Source: an archaeon
GTDB taxonomy: Archaea > Aenigmatarchaeota > Aenigmatarchaeia > GW2011-AR5 > GCA-2688965
Direction: 5' to 3'
Length of the DNA stretch: 6,017 nt
Assembly (NCBI GenBank): GCA_002688965.1
Contig: NZEE01000067.1
Coordinates: 1-6,017 of the forward strand
Both the position numbers and the translations under genes were made by a program. The notes under the pieces are model-generated. The model did not search any database. It was given only the letters and a program-made list of their open reading frames with translations, and had not been told where the DNA came from. Positions 5,909 to 6,017 of this stretch are shown here, one piece after another. Position 1 is the first letter of the stretch; every line of letters begins with the position of its first letter.

Positions 5909-5971
5909 TCCTTGCCCCGCATTGGATTAGTTCGTATATTATAGTGTTAATTAAATAAGGAGTTCAATCAA
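5902..5971 (+). promoter_or_regulatory. Promoter and ribosome binding site P3 for the right-edge gene
   Basis: A third exact AAAATAATCCTTGCCC occurs at 5902-5917 (TTGCCC 5912-5917). A 17-nt spacer leads to TATATT at 5935-5940 (an alternative TATTAT at 5937-5942 would give 19 nt). AAGGAG at 5957-5962 lies 9 nt before ATG 5972. Unlike P1 and P2 it is not divergent: the upstream gene points the same way. This shows that the 16-mer belongs to the plus-strand promoter and not only to the divergent arrangement. Confidence 0.65.
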
Positions 5972-6017
5972 ATGAAACAATTAAATAAACAAATGGTCGG
6001 CACAGTAGTGAAAGTCG
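5972..6017 (+). CDS. Start of an unidentified gene running off the right edge
   Basis: Only fifteen complete codons are visible: MKQLNKQMVGTVVKV. The start is supported by AAGGAG 9 nt upstream and by promoter P3. 'MVGTVVKV' would suit the first strand of an OB-fold or a similar beta-barrel protein (ribosomal protein S17 begins in a comparable way), but 15 residues cannot support a family call. Confidence 0.6.
   Translation, partial: MKQLNKQMVGTVVKV

Noticed and set aside
5720..5971. Repeated 16-mers as possible CRISPR-like or insertion-sequence ends
   Set aside because: The copies are in the same orientation, each sits a fixed distance before an AAGGA/ATG, and they carry -10-like boxes; there are no regular spacers, target-site duplications or transposase.
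5972..6017. Naming the right-edge gene as ribosomal protein S17
   Set aside because: The first residues are only loosely similar and 15 codons are too few to tell it from other beta-barrel proteins.

Overview
The window looks like AT-rich chromosomal DNA from an uncultured member of the FCB superphylum (Bacteroidota/Marinimicrobia side of the tree). The main evidence is a small exported protein ending in a type A type-IX-secretion (T9SS) sorting domain with the 'FPNPFN.TT.I' and 'YDITGKEV' signatures. In addition, a large subtilase carries a two-copy 'WNL(V/I)...TLYGF...GYW' repeat of the kind I associate with Candidatus Marinimicrobia (SAR406) proteins. The phylum call is recollection plus inference; the superphylum call is firmer.

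Layout, left to right. (1) 1-1590, minus strand: the first 530 residues of a subtilisin-like peptidase (S8A), open at the left edge, so its catalytic Ser is outside the window. Its ancestral 5' end seems to lie 44 nt further upstream, at 1634, and to be separated by a frameshift, leaving an 18-codon upstream ORF. (2) 1591-1721: a divergent promoter region. (3) 1722-2156, plus strand: a 144-residue protein that is little more than a signal peptide, a linker and a T9SS sorting domain. (4) 2168-5698, minus strand, convergent with it: a complete 1176-residue subtilase (S8B) with the full D/H/N/S set, a very large Cys-rich insert between Asp and His, two C-terminal repeats and a Cys-rich tail. (5) 5699-5785: a second divergent promoter region, clearly a copy of the first. 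(6) 5786-5908, plus strand: a 40-residue Lys-rich small ORF. (7) 5902-5971: a third copy of the promoter, serving a gene that starts at 5972 and runs off the right edge.

How the parts relate. S8A and S8B are diverged paralogues. They share a signal-peptide-free, charged N-terminus, a short linear motif ([I/V]EIE.VPEQ), a coiled-coil/propeptide-like region and the catalytic core. The divergent intergenic regions beside them are also duplicated, with the spacing between the promoter box and the protease ATG kept exactly at 40 nt. Thus a module 'protease <- promoter -> small gene' seems to have been duplicated, with a different small gene on the plus side each time. Three identical 16-mers (AAAATAATCCTTGCCC) mark the plus-strand promoters. 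Both proteases lack a recognisable export signal and S8B lacks a sorting domain, although their Cys content suggests oxidised, extracytoplasmic proteins, while the mini-protein beside them has both signals and almost no body. Whether these facts are connected cannot be settled from this window.

I saw no tRNA, rRNA, CRISPR array, transposase or insertion sequence. No gene-free stretch exceeds about 130 nt.
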